A stretch of 64,000 nucleotides of DNA. It comes from Stenotrophomonas sp. ZAC14D1_NAIMI4_1. GTDB taxonomy: Bacteria > Pseudomonadota > Gammaproteobacteria > Xanthomonadales > Xanthomonadaceae. Positions within the stretch are counted from its first letter, which is position 1; the number at the start of each line of letters is the position of its first letter. A program made the position numbers and the translations under genes. The notes beneath the pieces are model-generated. The model did not search any database. It worked only from the letters and a program-made list of their open reading frames with translations, and was not told where the DNA came from. The stretch lies in NCBI RefSeq assembly GCF_003086775.1, contig NZ_CP026001.1, forward strand, positions 646,407-710,406, in the 5' to 3' direction. Positions 39,580-48,535 of this stretch are shown piece after piece.

Positions 39580-39827
39580 TCGCGGGGGTCTTGTACCCGG
39601 CCCGGAGCAGGCGTAGGGTCAATCGTCCGGGACGCAATGCCGCGGACCGGACGATGGGAGGGCCGGGCCGATGAAAGCAGGGCGCGAACCGCAGCAGACC
39701 GACGTGCGCAGGCCAGTGCCGCAGGTCGTTGTGGGCACCCATGTGGCAATCGACCGGCGCTCCTCCATGAACAACGCCCCGTGCCTTGCGGCCGGGGCGT
39801 TCGTGTATCTGTCGAAGGAGGTCCATC
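39580..39827 (+). other. Intergenic region with nested inverted repeats upstream of the ydcH-like gene
   Basis: An outer stem CCCGGCCC / GGGCCGGG (39596-39603 with 39660-39667) encloses an inner stem ATCGTCCGG / CCGGACGAT (39622-39630 with 39647-39655). A further hairpin AACGCCCC...GGGGCGTT lies at about 39772-39802. No convincing gene is present. Confidence 0.55.
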
Positions 39828-40064
39828 ATGTTTGAAGATCAGCCCCAGAGCGAGATCGACGCCCGTCGCGCGCGTGATCCGGAGTTCCGGGCACTCCATG
39901 ACCAGCACCGCAAGTTGAACAAGAAGTGCATGGACGCGGAGCTGGGTGTACTCCCGATCGATGATGTCACCCTGGGTCGCATGAAGCGCGAGAAGCTGCT
40001 GGCCAAGCAACGCCTTCTGCGTATGTACGAAACACCGCTCGCAACGACGTCCCCCACGCACTGA
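39828..40064 (+). CDS. Small YdcH/DUF465-family protein
   Basis: A 78-residue highly charged helical protein. RARDPEFRALHDQHRKLNKKCMDAEL and a Lys-rich MKREKLLAKQRLLRM match the DUF465/YdcH family, a helical hairpin of unknown function. The ATG at 39828 is preceded by an excellent Shine-Dalgarno (AAGGAGGT). Confidence 0.83.
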   Translation: MFEDQPQSEIDARRARDPEFRALHDQHRKLNKKCMDAELGVLPIDDVTLGRMKREKLLAKQRLLRMYETPLATTSPTH

Positions 40065-40135
40065 CGCTCCGGTCGCGCCGGGAACGGCGTGACCTGGCCA
40101 ACGATGGCCCCGCGGTTGCCGGCAACGGCGGCCGC

Positions 40136-40166
40136 GCCAAGGCACCACAGGCGGTGGTGCCTTGGC
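40136..40166. repeat. Perfect 13-bp hairpin after the ydcH-like gene
   Basis: GCCAAGGCACCAC / GTGGTGCCTTGGC with a five-base loop. There is no U-tract on either strand, so it is not an ordinary intrinsic terminator, though it may protect the upstream mRNA end. Confidence 0.7.
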
Positions 40167-40269
40167 CTGCAGGCACGGCCTGCAACCCTGCGCATACCTT
40201 CAGTCCACCGATGCGGGCGGTACTGGTCTCCTCGTCGATCCGGGGCCGTCCGCATCCCCTTGGGCGCCC

Positions 40270-40356
40270 AGCCGAGCATGGGCTCGGCTCTACAAAGGCT
40301 CAGCTGGTGGGTGCCGACCGTACCCTGGTGGGTGCCGACCGTTGGTCGGCACGCCC
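40270..40356. repeat. SMAG/REP cluster upstream of cystathionine beta-synthase
   Basis: An inverted GAGCATGGGCTCGGCTCTAC copy, a truncated GGTGGGTGCCGACCGTACC and a complete GGTGGGTGCCGACCGTTGG copy. The rest of the 40,065-40,430 gap holds no gene that I can support. Confidence 0.7.
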
Positions 40357-40361
40357 CACTC

Positions 40362-40390
40362 CTGACTTTCACGACTATCCGGCGGATAAT
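40362..40390 (+). promoter_or_regulatory. Candidate sigma-70 promoter of cystathionine beta-synthase
   Basis: CTGACT (40362-40367) and GATAAT (40385-40390) are separated by 17 bp, 40 bp before the ATG. The match is moderate and untested. Confidence 0.4.
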
Positions 40391-40430
40391 CATCTGTCCG
40401 GCCCTGCGTGGCGCGAACCGAAGTTTCCGA

Positions 40431-41801
40431 ATGCCCATCCATTCCTCCGTCCTCGAACTCATCGGCCAGACTCCCATCGTCAAGGCCCAGCGCCTGGATA
40501 CCGGCGTCTGCGAGCTTTACCTGAAGCTCGAAAGCGCCAACCCGGGCGGATCGATCAAGGACCGCATCGGTCTGTCGATGATCGAAGCAGCGGAACAGCG
40601 CGGCGACCTCAAGCCCGGCGCGACCCTGGTCGAAGGCACCGCCGGCAATACCGGCCTGGGCCTGGCGCTGGTGGCGCAGCAGAAGGGCTACAAGCTGATC
40701 CTTGTCGTCCCCGACAAGATGAGCCGCGAAAAGATCTTCAACCTGAAGGCGATGGGTGCCGAAGTGCGCCTGACCCGTTCGGACGTGGCCAAGGGCCACC
40801 CGGAGTACTACCAGGACCTGGCCAAGACCATCGCTGACCAGACCCCGGGCGCGTACTTCATCAACCAGTTCGGCAACCCGGACAACCCGGCCGCGCACGA
40901 ATTCGGCACCGGTCCGGAAATCCTCGAGCAGATGGGCGGCGACCTCGACGCCATCGTGTTCGGCTGCGGCAGCTCGGGCACCATGACCGGCCTGTCGCGC
41001 GCCTTCGCCAAGCTGTCGCCGAAGACCGAGCTGGTGCTGGCCGATCCGGTCGGCTCGATCCTGGCCGAGTACATCAACGACGGCAACCTGAACGACAAGT
41101 CGGGCAGCTGGCTGGTGGAAGGCATCGGCGAGGACTTCCTGCCGTCGATCTCGGATTTCAGCCGCGTCAAGAAGGCGTATCCCATCACCGATGCGGAGAG
41201 CTTCCACACCGCCCGCGAGCTGCTGGGCAAGGAAGGCATCCTCGGTGGTTCGTCCACCGGCACGCTGCTGGCCGCCGGCCTGAAGTACTGCAGGGAACAG
41301 ACCACGCCGAAGAAGGTGCTGGTGCTGGTGCCCGACACCGGCAACAAGTATCTGTCGAAGATGTACAACGACTACTGGATGCTGGACAACGGTTTCCTGG
41401 AACGCCCGCAGCACGGCGACCTGCGCGACCTGATCCTGCGCCCGTACGGCCAGCGCGACACCGTGGTGATCGGCCCGAACGACCTGCTGACCACCGCCTA
41501 CCAGCGCATGAAGCTGTACGACGTGTCGCAGCTGCCGGTGATGGACGGCGACCAGCTGGTCGGCATCGTCGATGAAAGCGACGTGCTGCTGCATGTCTAC
41601 GGCGATGAAGCGCGCTTCCGCGACCCGGTGGCCACGGCCATGGTCAGCAAGCTGGACCGCCTGGACGTGAAGTCGCCGATCGAGGCACTGCTGCCGGTGT
41701 TCGACCGCGGCCAGGTGGCCATTGTCATGGACGGCGCCGCCTTCCTCGGCCTGATCACCCGCATCGACCTGCTGAACTACCTGCGCCGTCGCGTTCAGTA
41801 A
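40431..41801 (+). CDS. Cystathionine beta-synthase with CBS domains
   Basis: A 456-residue enzyme. Residues 1-320 are a fold-type II PLP domain with the PLP lysine in NPGGSIKDR and the loops GTAGNTG and GCGSSGTMTG. Residues 335-456 are two CBS regulatory modules. It condenses serine and homocysteine to cystathionine, and the next gene can process cystathionine, so together they support transsulfuration. No haem-binding N-terminal extension is present, unlike the human enzyme. Confidence 0.9.
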   Translation: MPIHSSVLELIGQTPIVKAQRLDTGVCELYLKLESANPGGSIKDRIGLSMIEAAEQRGDLKPGATLVEGTAGNTGLGLALVAQQKGYKLILVVPDKMSREKIFNLKAMGAEVRLTRSDVAKGHPEYYQDLAKTIADQTPGAYFINQFGNPDNPAAHEFGTGPEILEQMGGDLDAIVFGCGSSGTMTGLSRAFAKLSPKTELVLADPVGSILAEYINDGNLNDKSGSWLVEGIGEDFLPSISDFSRVKKAYPITDAESFHTARELLGKEGILGGSSTGTLLAAGLKYCREQTTPKKVLVLVPDTGNKYLSKMYNDYWMLDNGFLERPQHGDLRDLILRPYGQRDTVVIGPNDLLTTAYQRMKLYDVSQLPVMDGDQLVGIVDESDVLLHVYGDEARFRDPVATAMVSKLDRLDVKSPIEALLPVFDRGQVAIVMDGAAFLGLITRIDLLNYLRRRVQ

Positions 41802-41926
41802 GCGGCAGATCGCCGCTGATCCCTGCTTATTCCCGGTTTATCCGCGTCAAAGCTCGTTAAGACTGCGCTGATAGACTTTTGATGCTTTGGCGGCGCCGTA
41901 TGTCGGCGCCAATCAGGAAACGACAC

Positions 41927-43102
41927 ATGTCCAACCCTTCTTCGCCCGACCGCGCGCTGGCGCTGGCCACGCTGGCCATCCATGGCGGCCAGTCGCCCGA
42001 CCCGAGCACCGGCGCGGTGATGCCGCCGATCTACGCTACCTCGACCTACGCCCAGTCCAGCCCGGGTGAACACCAGGGCTTCGAGTACTCGCGTACGCAC
42101 AACCCGACCCGCTTCGCCTACGAGCGCTGCGTTGCGTCGCTGGAAGGTGGCACGCGTGGTTTCGCCTTCGCCTCGGGCATGGCCGCCAGCTCCACCGTGA
42201 TCGAACTGCTGGACGCCGGCAGCCACGTGGTGGCCATGGACGACATCTACGGCGGCAGCTTCCGCCTGTTCGAACGCGTGCGCCGCCGCACCGCCGCGCT
42301 GGATTTCAGCTTCGTCGACCTGACCGACCTGGCGGCCTTCGAAGCGGCGATCACGCCGAAGACGAAGATGGTCTGGATCGAGACCCCGACCAACCCGATG
42401 CTGAAGATCGTGGACATCGCCGCGGTCGCCGCCATCGCCAAGCGCCATGGCCTGATCGTGGTGGTCGACAACACCTTCGCCTCGCCGATGCTGCAGCGTC
42501 CGCTGGAGCTGGGCGCGGACCTGGTGCTGCACTCGGCCACCAAGTACCTCAACGGCCACTCGGACATGGTCGGTGGCATGGTCGTGGCCGGCGACAATGC
42601 CGAGCTGGCCGAGCAGATGGCCTTCCTGCAGAACTCGGTGGGTGGCGTGCAGGGGCCGTTCGACAGCTTCCTGGCCCTGCGTGGCCTGAAGACCCTGCCG
42701 CTGCGCATGAAGGCGCACTGCGCCAATGCGCTGGCCCTGGCCCAGTGGCTGGAAAAGCACCCGGCCGTGGACAAGGTGATCTACCCGGGCCTGCCCTCGC
42801 ACCCGCAGCATGAACTGGCTGGCAAGCAGATGTCCGGCTACGGCGGCATCGTCTCGATCGTGCTGAAGGGCGGTTTCGACGCGGCCAAGCGCTTCTGCGA
42901 GAAGACCGAACTGTTCACCCTGGCCGAGTCGCTGGGTGGCGTGGAAAGCCTGGTCAACCACCCGGCGGTGATGACCCATGCCTCGATCCCGGTGGCACGC
43001 CGCGAGCAGCTGGGCATCAGCGATGCACTGGTGCGCCTGAGCGTGGGCGTGGAAGACCTGGGTGACCTGCAGGTGGACCTGGAGAACGCACTGGCGATGT
43101 AA
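41927..43102 (+). CDS. metB: Cystathionine gamma-lyase / gamma-synthase family enzyme
   Basis: A 391-residue fold-type I PLP enzyme of the Cys/Met metabolism family. TLAIHGGQSPDP, YSRTHNPTRFAYE, FASGMAAS and the PLP lysine in HSATKYLNGHSDMVGG are present. Sequence alone does not separate gamma-lyase from gamma-synthase; the adjacent cystathionine beta-synthase favours lyase activity. In Xanthomonas the metB gene marks one border of the O-antigen locus, and here too the glycan genes start 50 bp downstream. GGAA precedes the ATG. Confidence 0.9.
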   Translation: MSNPSSPDRALALATLAIHGGQSPDPSTGAVMPPIYATSTYAQSSPGEHQGFEYSRTHNPTRFAYERCVASLEGGTRGFAFASGMAASSTVIELLDAGSHVVAMDDIYGGSFRLFERVRRRTAALDFSFVDLTDLAAFEAAITPKTKMVWIETPTNPMLKIVDIAAVAAIAKRHGLIVVVDNTFASPMLQRPLELGADLVLHSATKYLNGHSDMVGGMVVAGDNAELAEQMAFLQNSVGGVQGPFDSFLALRGLKTLPLRMKAHCANALALAQWLEKHPAVDKVIYPGLPSHPQHELAGKQMSGYGGIVSIVLKGGFDAAKRFCEKTELFTLAESLGGVESLVNHPAVMTHASIPVARREQLGISDALVRLSVGVEDLGDLQVDLENALAM

Positions 43103-43152
43103 GCGCCCGCCTGCGGGCGTGGCTTGATGGAGACTGCAGCCTGGAGCAGAAG

Positions 43153-43962
43153 ATGAACGCACCCGAGCGTGGGTACAGAGACACCAGTGCACCTGGCATG
43201 CCGGCAGGCATACAGGATTGGCGCGTTCAACGGATCTCCACCGATGCCGGTGACCTGTGGTTTCCAATGGAAGACCAGGTGATGCGCGAGCATGCCCGCA
43301 ACAGCGGGCACTGGGACGCCGAGGTCGGCAAGGTGCTGCTGGACGCAGCAAGGAACCGCGCCGAGGGTATGTTCATCGATGTCGGCGCAAACGTGGGCTA
43401 CTTCTCCTGCCTGCTGTCGCAGCGCTATCCGGCCCTGCGCACGCTGGCATTCGAACCGCAGCCGAAGATGAGCGATCTGCTTCGGCTCAACGTCTGGCCG
43501 CACGGTGACCGGGTCCGCGTGCATGCCTGCGCGCTGGGTGAGGCACGCGGTGTCATCGGGCTGCGCAGCTCGCCCAACAACCTGGGCGATACCCGTGGCG
43601 TGGAAGACGATGCCGTGGACATGCTGGTGCCCTGCATCAGCCTGGATGCCCTGTATCCGGAGCTGCAGGCCGACGTCGTCAAGATCGACGTGCAGGGGTA
43701 CGAGCTGCAGGTGCTGCGTGGCATGGCCGGCGTGATCGCACGATCACCGGGCATACGCATCGTCGTGGAATTCAGCCCGGCGCTGCTGAGTGCCGAGCAC
43801 ATCGACCCCCTGCAGGCGCTGGATGCCTATCGGGCGTTCGGCCTGCGCCTGCTGGTGATAGGCGATGGCTCCCTGCAGGAACTGAACAACGGCGAGATCC
43901 TTCGCCACTGCGCCACTGCCGGCCCGTCGGGCCAGGTAGATCTGCTGCTTTCCCGCGACTGA
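43153..43962 (+). CDS. FkbM-family methyltransferase
   Basis: A 269-residue SAM methyltransferase. Motif I is MFIDVGANVGYFSCLL, EPQPKMSDLLRLNV follows, and the FkbM signature is VVKIDVQGYELQVLRGM. FkbM proteins commonly O-methylate sugar residues of surface glycans. It is the first gene of the rightward glycan block, 50 bp after metB, followed by the epimerase gene. Confidence 0.87.
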   Translation: MNAPERGYRDTSAPGMPAGIQDWRVQRISTDAGDLWFPMEDQVMREHARNSGHWDAEVGKVLLDAARNRAEGMFIDVGANVGYFSCLLSQRYPALRTLAFEPQPKMSDLLRLNVWPHGDRVRVHACALGEARGVIGLRSSPNNLGDTRGVEDDAVDMLVPCISLDALYPELQADVVKIDVQGYELQVLRGMAGVIARSPGIRIVVEFSPALLSAEHIDPLQALDAYRAFGLRLLVIGDGSLQELNNGEILRHCATAGPSGQVDLLLSRD

Positions 43963-44005
43963 AAGATGTTGCGTGGCAACGGCCACTAGAACGAACAAGG
44001 AATTC

Positions 44006-45088
44006 ATGACAATGCAGAAGGCAGTAATCGTCACGGGCGGCGCAGGCTTCATCGGGTGTGCGCTCTCCGCGCAGCTCAAGGCGTTTGGTCTTCCCATCGT
44101 GGCGGTGGACAACCTGCACCCCCAGATCCACGCGGAATCGCGCCGGCCTGATGCACTGGACGCGGACGTGGAGCTGATCGTCGGCGACGTCACCGAGGCC
44201 GCGACCTGGGAAAAGGTGCTCGACCGCTGGCACCCGTCCATCGTGGTGCACCTTGCTGCCGAGACCGGCACCGGGCAGTCGCTGACCGAGGCGTCGCGCC
44301 ACGCGCACGTCAACGTCGTGGGAACCACGGCGATGATCGATGCGTTCTCGGCCCGCAACCTGGTGCCTGACCATGTGCTGCTGGCCTCCAGCCGCGCGGT
44401 GTATGGCGAAGGCGCATGGCTGGATGCCGATGGCACGACGTTCTATCCGCCGCCGCGTTCGCATGCCGTCCTGGCGCGGGCGGAGTGGGACGCGGCATCC
44501 CCTTCGGCGACGGGTCCGGCGCAGCCGCTGCCGCATCGCGCAGACGCCGTGTTCCCGGCCCCGACCAGCGTGTACGGCGGCACCAAGCTGGCGCAGGAGC
44601 ACATCCTCGCCGCGTGGTGTGGTGCGATGCAGGTCCCGCTGTCGGTCTTCCGCCTGCAGAACGTGTACGGCCCGGGCCAGTCGCCCTTCAACGCCTACAC
44701 CGGCATCATCACGCTGTTCCACCGGCTGGCACGCAAGGGCCAGGCGCTGGACATCTACGAAGACGGCTTGATCGGGCGCGATTTCGTCTACATCGATGAC
44801 GTGGTGGCAGCCCTGGTGGCAGGCCTGCGCAGCCCGCCGTCAGGCGTGCGCACCCTCGACGTTGGCAGTGGCGTGGTTACCACCATCGCCGATGCTGCCC
44901 GTGCGATCGCCGCCATGCACGACGCTCCGGCGCCCGTGGTCTGCGGCAAGTTCCGCGACGGCGACGTGCGCTGGGCCGTTGCCGATGCATCGCCGCTGGC
45001 GGCGTCGCTGGGCGTGCGTGCGCAGGTTTCCTTCGATGAAGGTGCGCGCCGTGTCGGCCAGTGGTTGATCGAGCGGGGGTACGCATGA
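44006..45088 (+). CDS. NAD-dependent sugar epimerase/dehydratase
   Basis: A 360-residue extended SDR. The NAD motif is VTGGAGFIGCAL, HLAAETGTGQSLTE follows, Ser lies in LLASSRAVYGEG, and the catalytic pair is YxxxK in TSVYGGTKLAQE. RDFVYIDDVV marks the NDP-sugar-binding C-terminal part. It likely epimerises or dehydrates a nucleotide sugar for the glycan. An insertion of about 35 residues before YGGTK (DADGTTFYPPPRS...) resembles dTDP-L-rhamnose/GDP-type relatives. The ATG at 44006 or 44012 could be used. Confidence 0.85.
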   Translation: MTMQKAVIVTGGAGFIGCALSAQLKAFGLPIVAVDNLHPQIHAESRRPDALDADVELIVGDVTEAATWEKVLDRWHPSIVVHLAAETGTGQSLTEASRHAHVNVVGTTAMIDAFSARNLVPDHVLLASSRAVYGEGAWLDADGTTFYPPPRSHAVLARAEWDAASPSATGPAQPLPHRADAVFPAPTSVYGGTKLAQEHILAAWCGAMQVPLSVFRLQNVYGPGQSPFNAYTGIITLFHRLARKGQALDIYEDGLIGRDFVYIDDVVAALVAGLRSPPSGVRTLDVGSGVVTTIADAARAIAAMHDAPAPVVCGKFRDGDVRWAVADASPLAASLGVRAQVSFDEGARRVGQWLIERGYA

Positions 45089-47040
45089 GCCAGTCGTCGT
45101 CCATGGATGAGCCCTGCGCTGTCGTCACGCTGGCGGCAATCACGGGGTCGCCGCGGGACTGGCTCGATTCGGTACGCTCGCTGGAGAAGGTGCAGGACAG
45201 CAACGGCTGCTTCATCGCCGCCTGGGACAACGTGACCGCCGAGCAGTGCTTCAAGGGTGCCAAGGCACAGCTGCTGTCGGCGTGGACGCTGTCGGCGGCC
45301 CTGTCCAGCGTGCTCGAACAGCGCCCTGGCCTTGAAGCGGTGCTCGTGGCCGGCTCACCCGTCGCGGTGCCGCCGGCGGTGCTGCAGCGGGCGCTGGCCT
45401 GGATGCGCGACGACCCGCGCATTGCATCGGTATCGTTCCTGTCCAATGCCGCCGGCATGCTGAGTTTCCCCTACCGCAATTCGCCCACGCCCTATGGCAT
45501 CGGTGGCATGGATGAGGTGGGCGTGTGTGCGCGCCTCCGGCAGACCCTGCCGGACAGCGGGCCGGTGTCGCTGCAGGTTCCGGTGGGACCGGCCGTACTG
45601 GTGAACGCATCCGTGCTGCGCGCGCTGGGCGGGCTGGACGACCAGCGCGACAATCTCGTCTCGCTGTCGCTGGCCGAGTTCGGCCTGCGCAGCGCACGCC
45701 GCGGCTTCCGCCATGTGCTCGACGCCGGCACCTACGTCACCGCGCAGTGGACGGCGACGGGTGCTCCGGTGGAAGCCACCGAAGATGCGGGATCGCGCGC
45801 ATCGCTGCATGCGGCCGATGCCAGTTTCCCGGCCCTGCATGACCAGCTGCGTGCATCGGAAAAATCGCCGCTGGCCATCGCCCTGGATGTAGCCAGGTCG
45901 AAGGTACAGGGACTGCGGATCCTGATCGACGGCTCCTGCCTGGGGCCGATGGAGATGGGCACCCAGGTGCAGACTCTGGCGCTGGTGCGCGCGCTGCTGC
46001 GCCGCGAGGATGTCAGCCGGGTGATCCTGGCCGTGCCGCACGGTCATCTGCCGGTGTACGCCGCCGACCTGATGCTGCAGCCGAAGGTGACCCTGTGCAA
46101 TGCGGCGGACCTGCGCTTCGAGGGCGCCGACGAAGTGGATATCCTGCATCGTCCCTTCCAGCCCGACAGCCTGATTCCCTGGGATCGCTGGCGCCAGCTG
46201 GCCAGGCGCACGGTGGTGACCCTGCAGGATCTGATCGCCTACCGGATCGGCAACTACCACGACAGCGGCGAGCGTTGGCTGCAGTACCGCAGCAACATCG
46301 AGACGGCCGCGCGCAACGCCGATGCGATCGTGGCCATTTCGGCAGACACCCGCGATTCCGTGGTCGAGGAGCGGCTGCCGATCGACCTCCAGCGCGTCCA
46401 CATTGCCAAGAATGGCGGCGACCACCTCGCCGATACCGATGTGGAGCAGATTCCGGCCGAGCTGGTCGCCCGTGGCATGGCTGCGATGCCGTTCCTGCTG
46501 GTGCTCGGCGCGAGCTATTCGCACAAGAACCGTGACCTGGCCATCCGTACCTGGAACACCCTGCGCGAGCGTGGCCATGCCGTCGGGCTGGTGCTGGCGG
46601 GTGCCGTGGTAGCCAAGGGCTCGTCGCGGCAGGAAGAGGCCCTGGCACGGCGGACATCCGACGAGGACGCGCTGCTGGTGCTGCCCGACGTCAGCAGCGC
46701 CGCGCGCAACTGGCTGCTGCGCCATGCGGCCATCGTGCTGTACCCAACCTCCGCCGAGGGATTCGGCCTGGTGCCCTTCGAAGCGGCAGCCATGGGCACG
46801 CCCACCGCGCACGTCAACTTCGGGCCGCTCCGCGAGCTGATCGATTCGCCTGACCTGCCGCGTGACTGGGACCCGGCGCACATGGCCGACTACTGCCAGC
46901 AGCTGCTGGCGGACCCGCAGCAGGGCGCTCGCAACATCCGCCACATCCTTGCAAGTGGTGCCCCATTGACCTGGGACGCAACGGCCACTGACCTCGTCCA
47001 CGCCTACCGCCAGATCCTGGCTGGCGCACCGCGCCACTAA
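45085..47040 (+). CDS. Two-domain glycosyltransferase: degenerate GT2-like plus GT4
   Basis: A 651-residue protein. Residues 1-270 follow the GT2 pattern, but the expected NSDxEV metal site reads VLVAGSPVAVPP, so the DxD is absent. Residues 285-650 are a GT4-type domain (GTQVQTLALVRALLRR, LLVLGASYSHKNRDLAIRTW, YPTSAEGFGLVPFEAAAMGTP), where E of EGFGLVPFE is the catalytic-loop glutamate. It presumably transfers one sugar to the growing glycan, with the first domain perhaps for docking. ATGA overlap with the epimerase. Confidence 0.82.
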   Translation: MSQSSSMDEPCAVVTLAAITGSPRDWLDSVRSLEKVQDSNGCFIAAWDNVTAEQCFKGAKAQLLSAWTLSAALSSVLEQRPGLEAVLVAGSPVAVPPAVLQRALAWMRDDPRIASVSFLSNAAGMLSFPYRNSPTPYGIGGMDEVGVCARLRQTLPDSGPVSLQVPVGPAVLVNASVLRALGGLDDQRDNLVSLSLAEFGLRSARRGFRHVLDAGTYVTAQWTATGAPVEATEDAGSRASLHAADASFPALHDQLRASEKSPLAIALDVARSKVQGLRILIDGSCLGPMEMGTQVQTLALVRALLRREDVSRVILAVPHGHLPVYAADLMLQPKVTLCNAADLRFEGADEVDILHRPFQPDSLIPWDRWRQLARRTVVTLQDLIAYRIGNYHDSGERWLQYRSNIETAARNADAIVAISADTRDSVVEERLPIDLQRVHIAKNGGDHLADTDVEQIPAELVARGMAAMPFLLVLGASYSHKNRDLAIRTWNTLRERGHAVGLVLAGAVVAKGSSRQEEALARRTSDEDALLVLPDVSSAARNWLLRHAAIVLYPTSAEGFGLVPFEAAAMGTPTAHVNFGPLRELIDSPDLPRDWDPAHMADYCQQLLADPQQGARNIRHILASGAPLTWDATATDLVHAYRQILAGAPRH

Positions 47041-47055
47041 TGGAATATTGAACGC

Positions 47056-47358
47056 ATGAATACCACTGACCTGGATGGAATTTCCCTGGAGCAGGCGCTG
47101 ATCGACTTCGAAGTCGCCAACGCCCGCGTGATGGACCTGACGTCGCGCCTGACGTCGATGAGCCGTGAGCTGATCAGCGCACGTTCCGAACTGGAGCGCA
47201 TCAAGGTCGAGCAGGCCACGCAGCGGGTCGTGCCGGTGGTGCCGCCTGCCCTGGTTGCCGAGCATGCCGAGCTGAAGGAGCGGTTCGAGCGCGTGCGTTC
47301 GTCGCGCGCGGTGCAGATTGCAGCGATCTTCAGCGGCAAGCTGCGGCGGTTCCTCTGA
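47056..47358 (+). CDS. Small coiled-coil protein of glycan locus
   Basis: A 100-residue protein dominated by heptad-like sequence (LEQALIDFEVANARVMDLTSR, SRELISARSELERIKVEQ) with a short basic C-terminus (FSGKLRRFL). I do not recognise a named family. Its stop overlaps the ATG of the GT2 gene, so it may be a scaffold or length-control partner of adjacent transferases. Coiled coils are known to set chain length in WbdD-type ABC-dependent O-antigen systems, but no such link can be shown here. Confidence 0.7.
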   Translation: MNTTDLDGISLEQALIDFEVANARVMDLTSRLTSMSRELISARSELERIKVEQATQRVVPVVPPALVAEHAELKERFERVRSSRAVQIAAIFSGKLRRFL

Positions 47359-48512
47359 TGACCCGGCCACGCATCCTGCATTGCATCACCGTCTACAACG
47401 GACGGGCCTTCGTGCCTGCCGCCATCGAAAGTGCGATCCGCATGGACCAGACGCACGCGCAGATCGATGTGCTGGTGCTGGACGATGCCAGCCCGGAGCC
47501 GGGCTGGAGCGAGGAGCTGGCTGCGTTCTGCCGCGAGCGCGACGTCATGTATTACCGGACGCCGCGCAACCTCGGCATTCCGCGCAACGTGAGCCTGGGC
47601 ATGCTGACTGCGGTCAAGCGCGGCTACGACTACGTGGTGATCAGCAATTCGGACGTGCTGTACCCGCGCGACCTGATGGGGCAGATGCTGGAGGTTTCCC
47701 GGCAGCCCGGTGTGGGTTCGGTCACCGCCTGGTCCAACAACGTTTCGATCTATTCGCTGCCGAATGAAGATCCCAACCGCTTCCTGCATGACCAGGGCGT
47801 GGTTGACTGGGTGCATGCCGGCCTGGCGGGGCATTTCGGCGATGCCGCCATGGATATTCCGGCGGGCATCTCGTTCTGCATCCTGATTTCCACCGATGTC
47901 GTGCGCGAGGTCGGCATCATGGACCCGTGTTTCGGCCGCGGTTACTGCGAGGAGACGGACTGGAGCCTGCGCAGCCTCGCCGCCGGTTACCGCATCGTGC
48001 TGGCGCCGGGCACCTACGTGTTCCACCACGGCCGTGGTTCCAACCTGGATGCCGGCATCGTGTCGCTCAATGCGACCACGGTGCCTGCCAACGAGGCGAT
48101 CATCGATCTGCGCTACCCGTTGTTCCGCCGGCAGGTGGATGCGTTCGTGCAGTCCGGCGTGCTGGCCCGAGCGCATGAGGATGCGATCCGCAAGCTGGTG
48201 GTCAGTGCAGGCCAGCAGTTCGGTTATGGCATCGATGTGGGCTGGGTTGCGCGCGACCGCACGGATGAGAGCCAGGTCATCGTCCAGTTCTCACCCGACG
48301 CGGCACAGGGCGACGTGGTGGCATCGTTCCGCGGTTTCCGCCTGCCCATGAAGCTGGCGTCCGGCGACCTGGGCGCGCAGGTCCGCGCCGTGTTCGGCAC
48401 CGAGCCGTCGGTGTTGAACCTGTTCGATCGCGGCGGCGTGGCAGAGTCGCTGTCGGCCGAGTTCGCTTCGGTGGCGCGCCCCGGCTTCGGGAACTATCCG
48501 GCAACGATCTGA
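47358..48512 (+). CDS. GT2-family glycosyltransferase
   Basis: A 384-residue transferase with GT-A fold. The N-terminus is RILHCITVYNGRAFVPAAIES, LVLDDASPEPGW supplies nucleotide contacts, and the metal site is VISNSDVLYPRDL. The acceptor-side acidic motif is GRGYCEETDWSLRSLAAGYR. It most resembles rhamnosyl/glycosyltransferases of O-antigen clusters. It is the last gene of the rightward block and converges on the acyltransferase gene. Confidence 0.88.
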   Translation: MTRPRILHCITVYNGRAFVPAAIESAIRMDQTHAQIDVLVLDDASPEPGWSEELAAFCRERDVMYYRTPRNLGIPRNVSLGMLTAVKRGYDYVVISNSDVLYPRDLMGQMLEVSRQPGVGSVTAWSNNVSIYSLPNEDPNRFLHDQGVVDWVHAGLAGHFGDAAMDIPAGISFCILISTDVVREVGIMDPCFGRGYCEETDWSLRSLAAGYRIVLAPGTYVFHHGRGSNLDAGIVSLNATTVPANEAIIDLRYPLFRRQVDAFVQSGVLARAHEDAIRKLVVSAGQQFGYGIDVGWVARDRTDESQVIVQFSPDAAQGDVVASFRGFRLPMKLASGDLGAQVRAVFGTEPSVLNLFDRGGVAESLSAEFASVARPGFGNYPATI

Positions 48513-48535
48513 CGCTGCCGGACGGCCGCCGCGGC

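Noticed and set aside
39671..39835. A 54-codon ORF with GGGAGG upstream, overlapping the ydcH-like start
   Set aside because: No recognisable domain, composition like intergenic DNA, and it runs through two hairpins; translation cannot be supported.
37005..40148. Very long open frame on the minus strand extending pilU to over 1,000 codons
   Set aside because: Only the part up to 38135 is homologous to PilU. The rest lies opposite the DUF4398, OmpA and ydcH-like genes and is a high-GC shadow.
40136..40166. Terminator after the ydcH-like gene
   Set aside because: The hairpin is perfect but lacks a U-tract on both strands, so it is listed only as a repeat.
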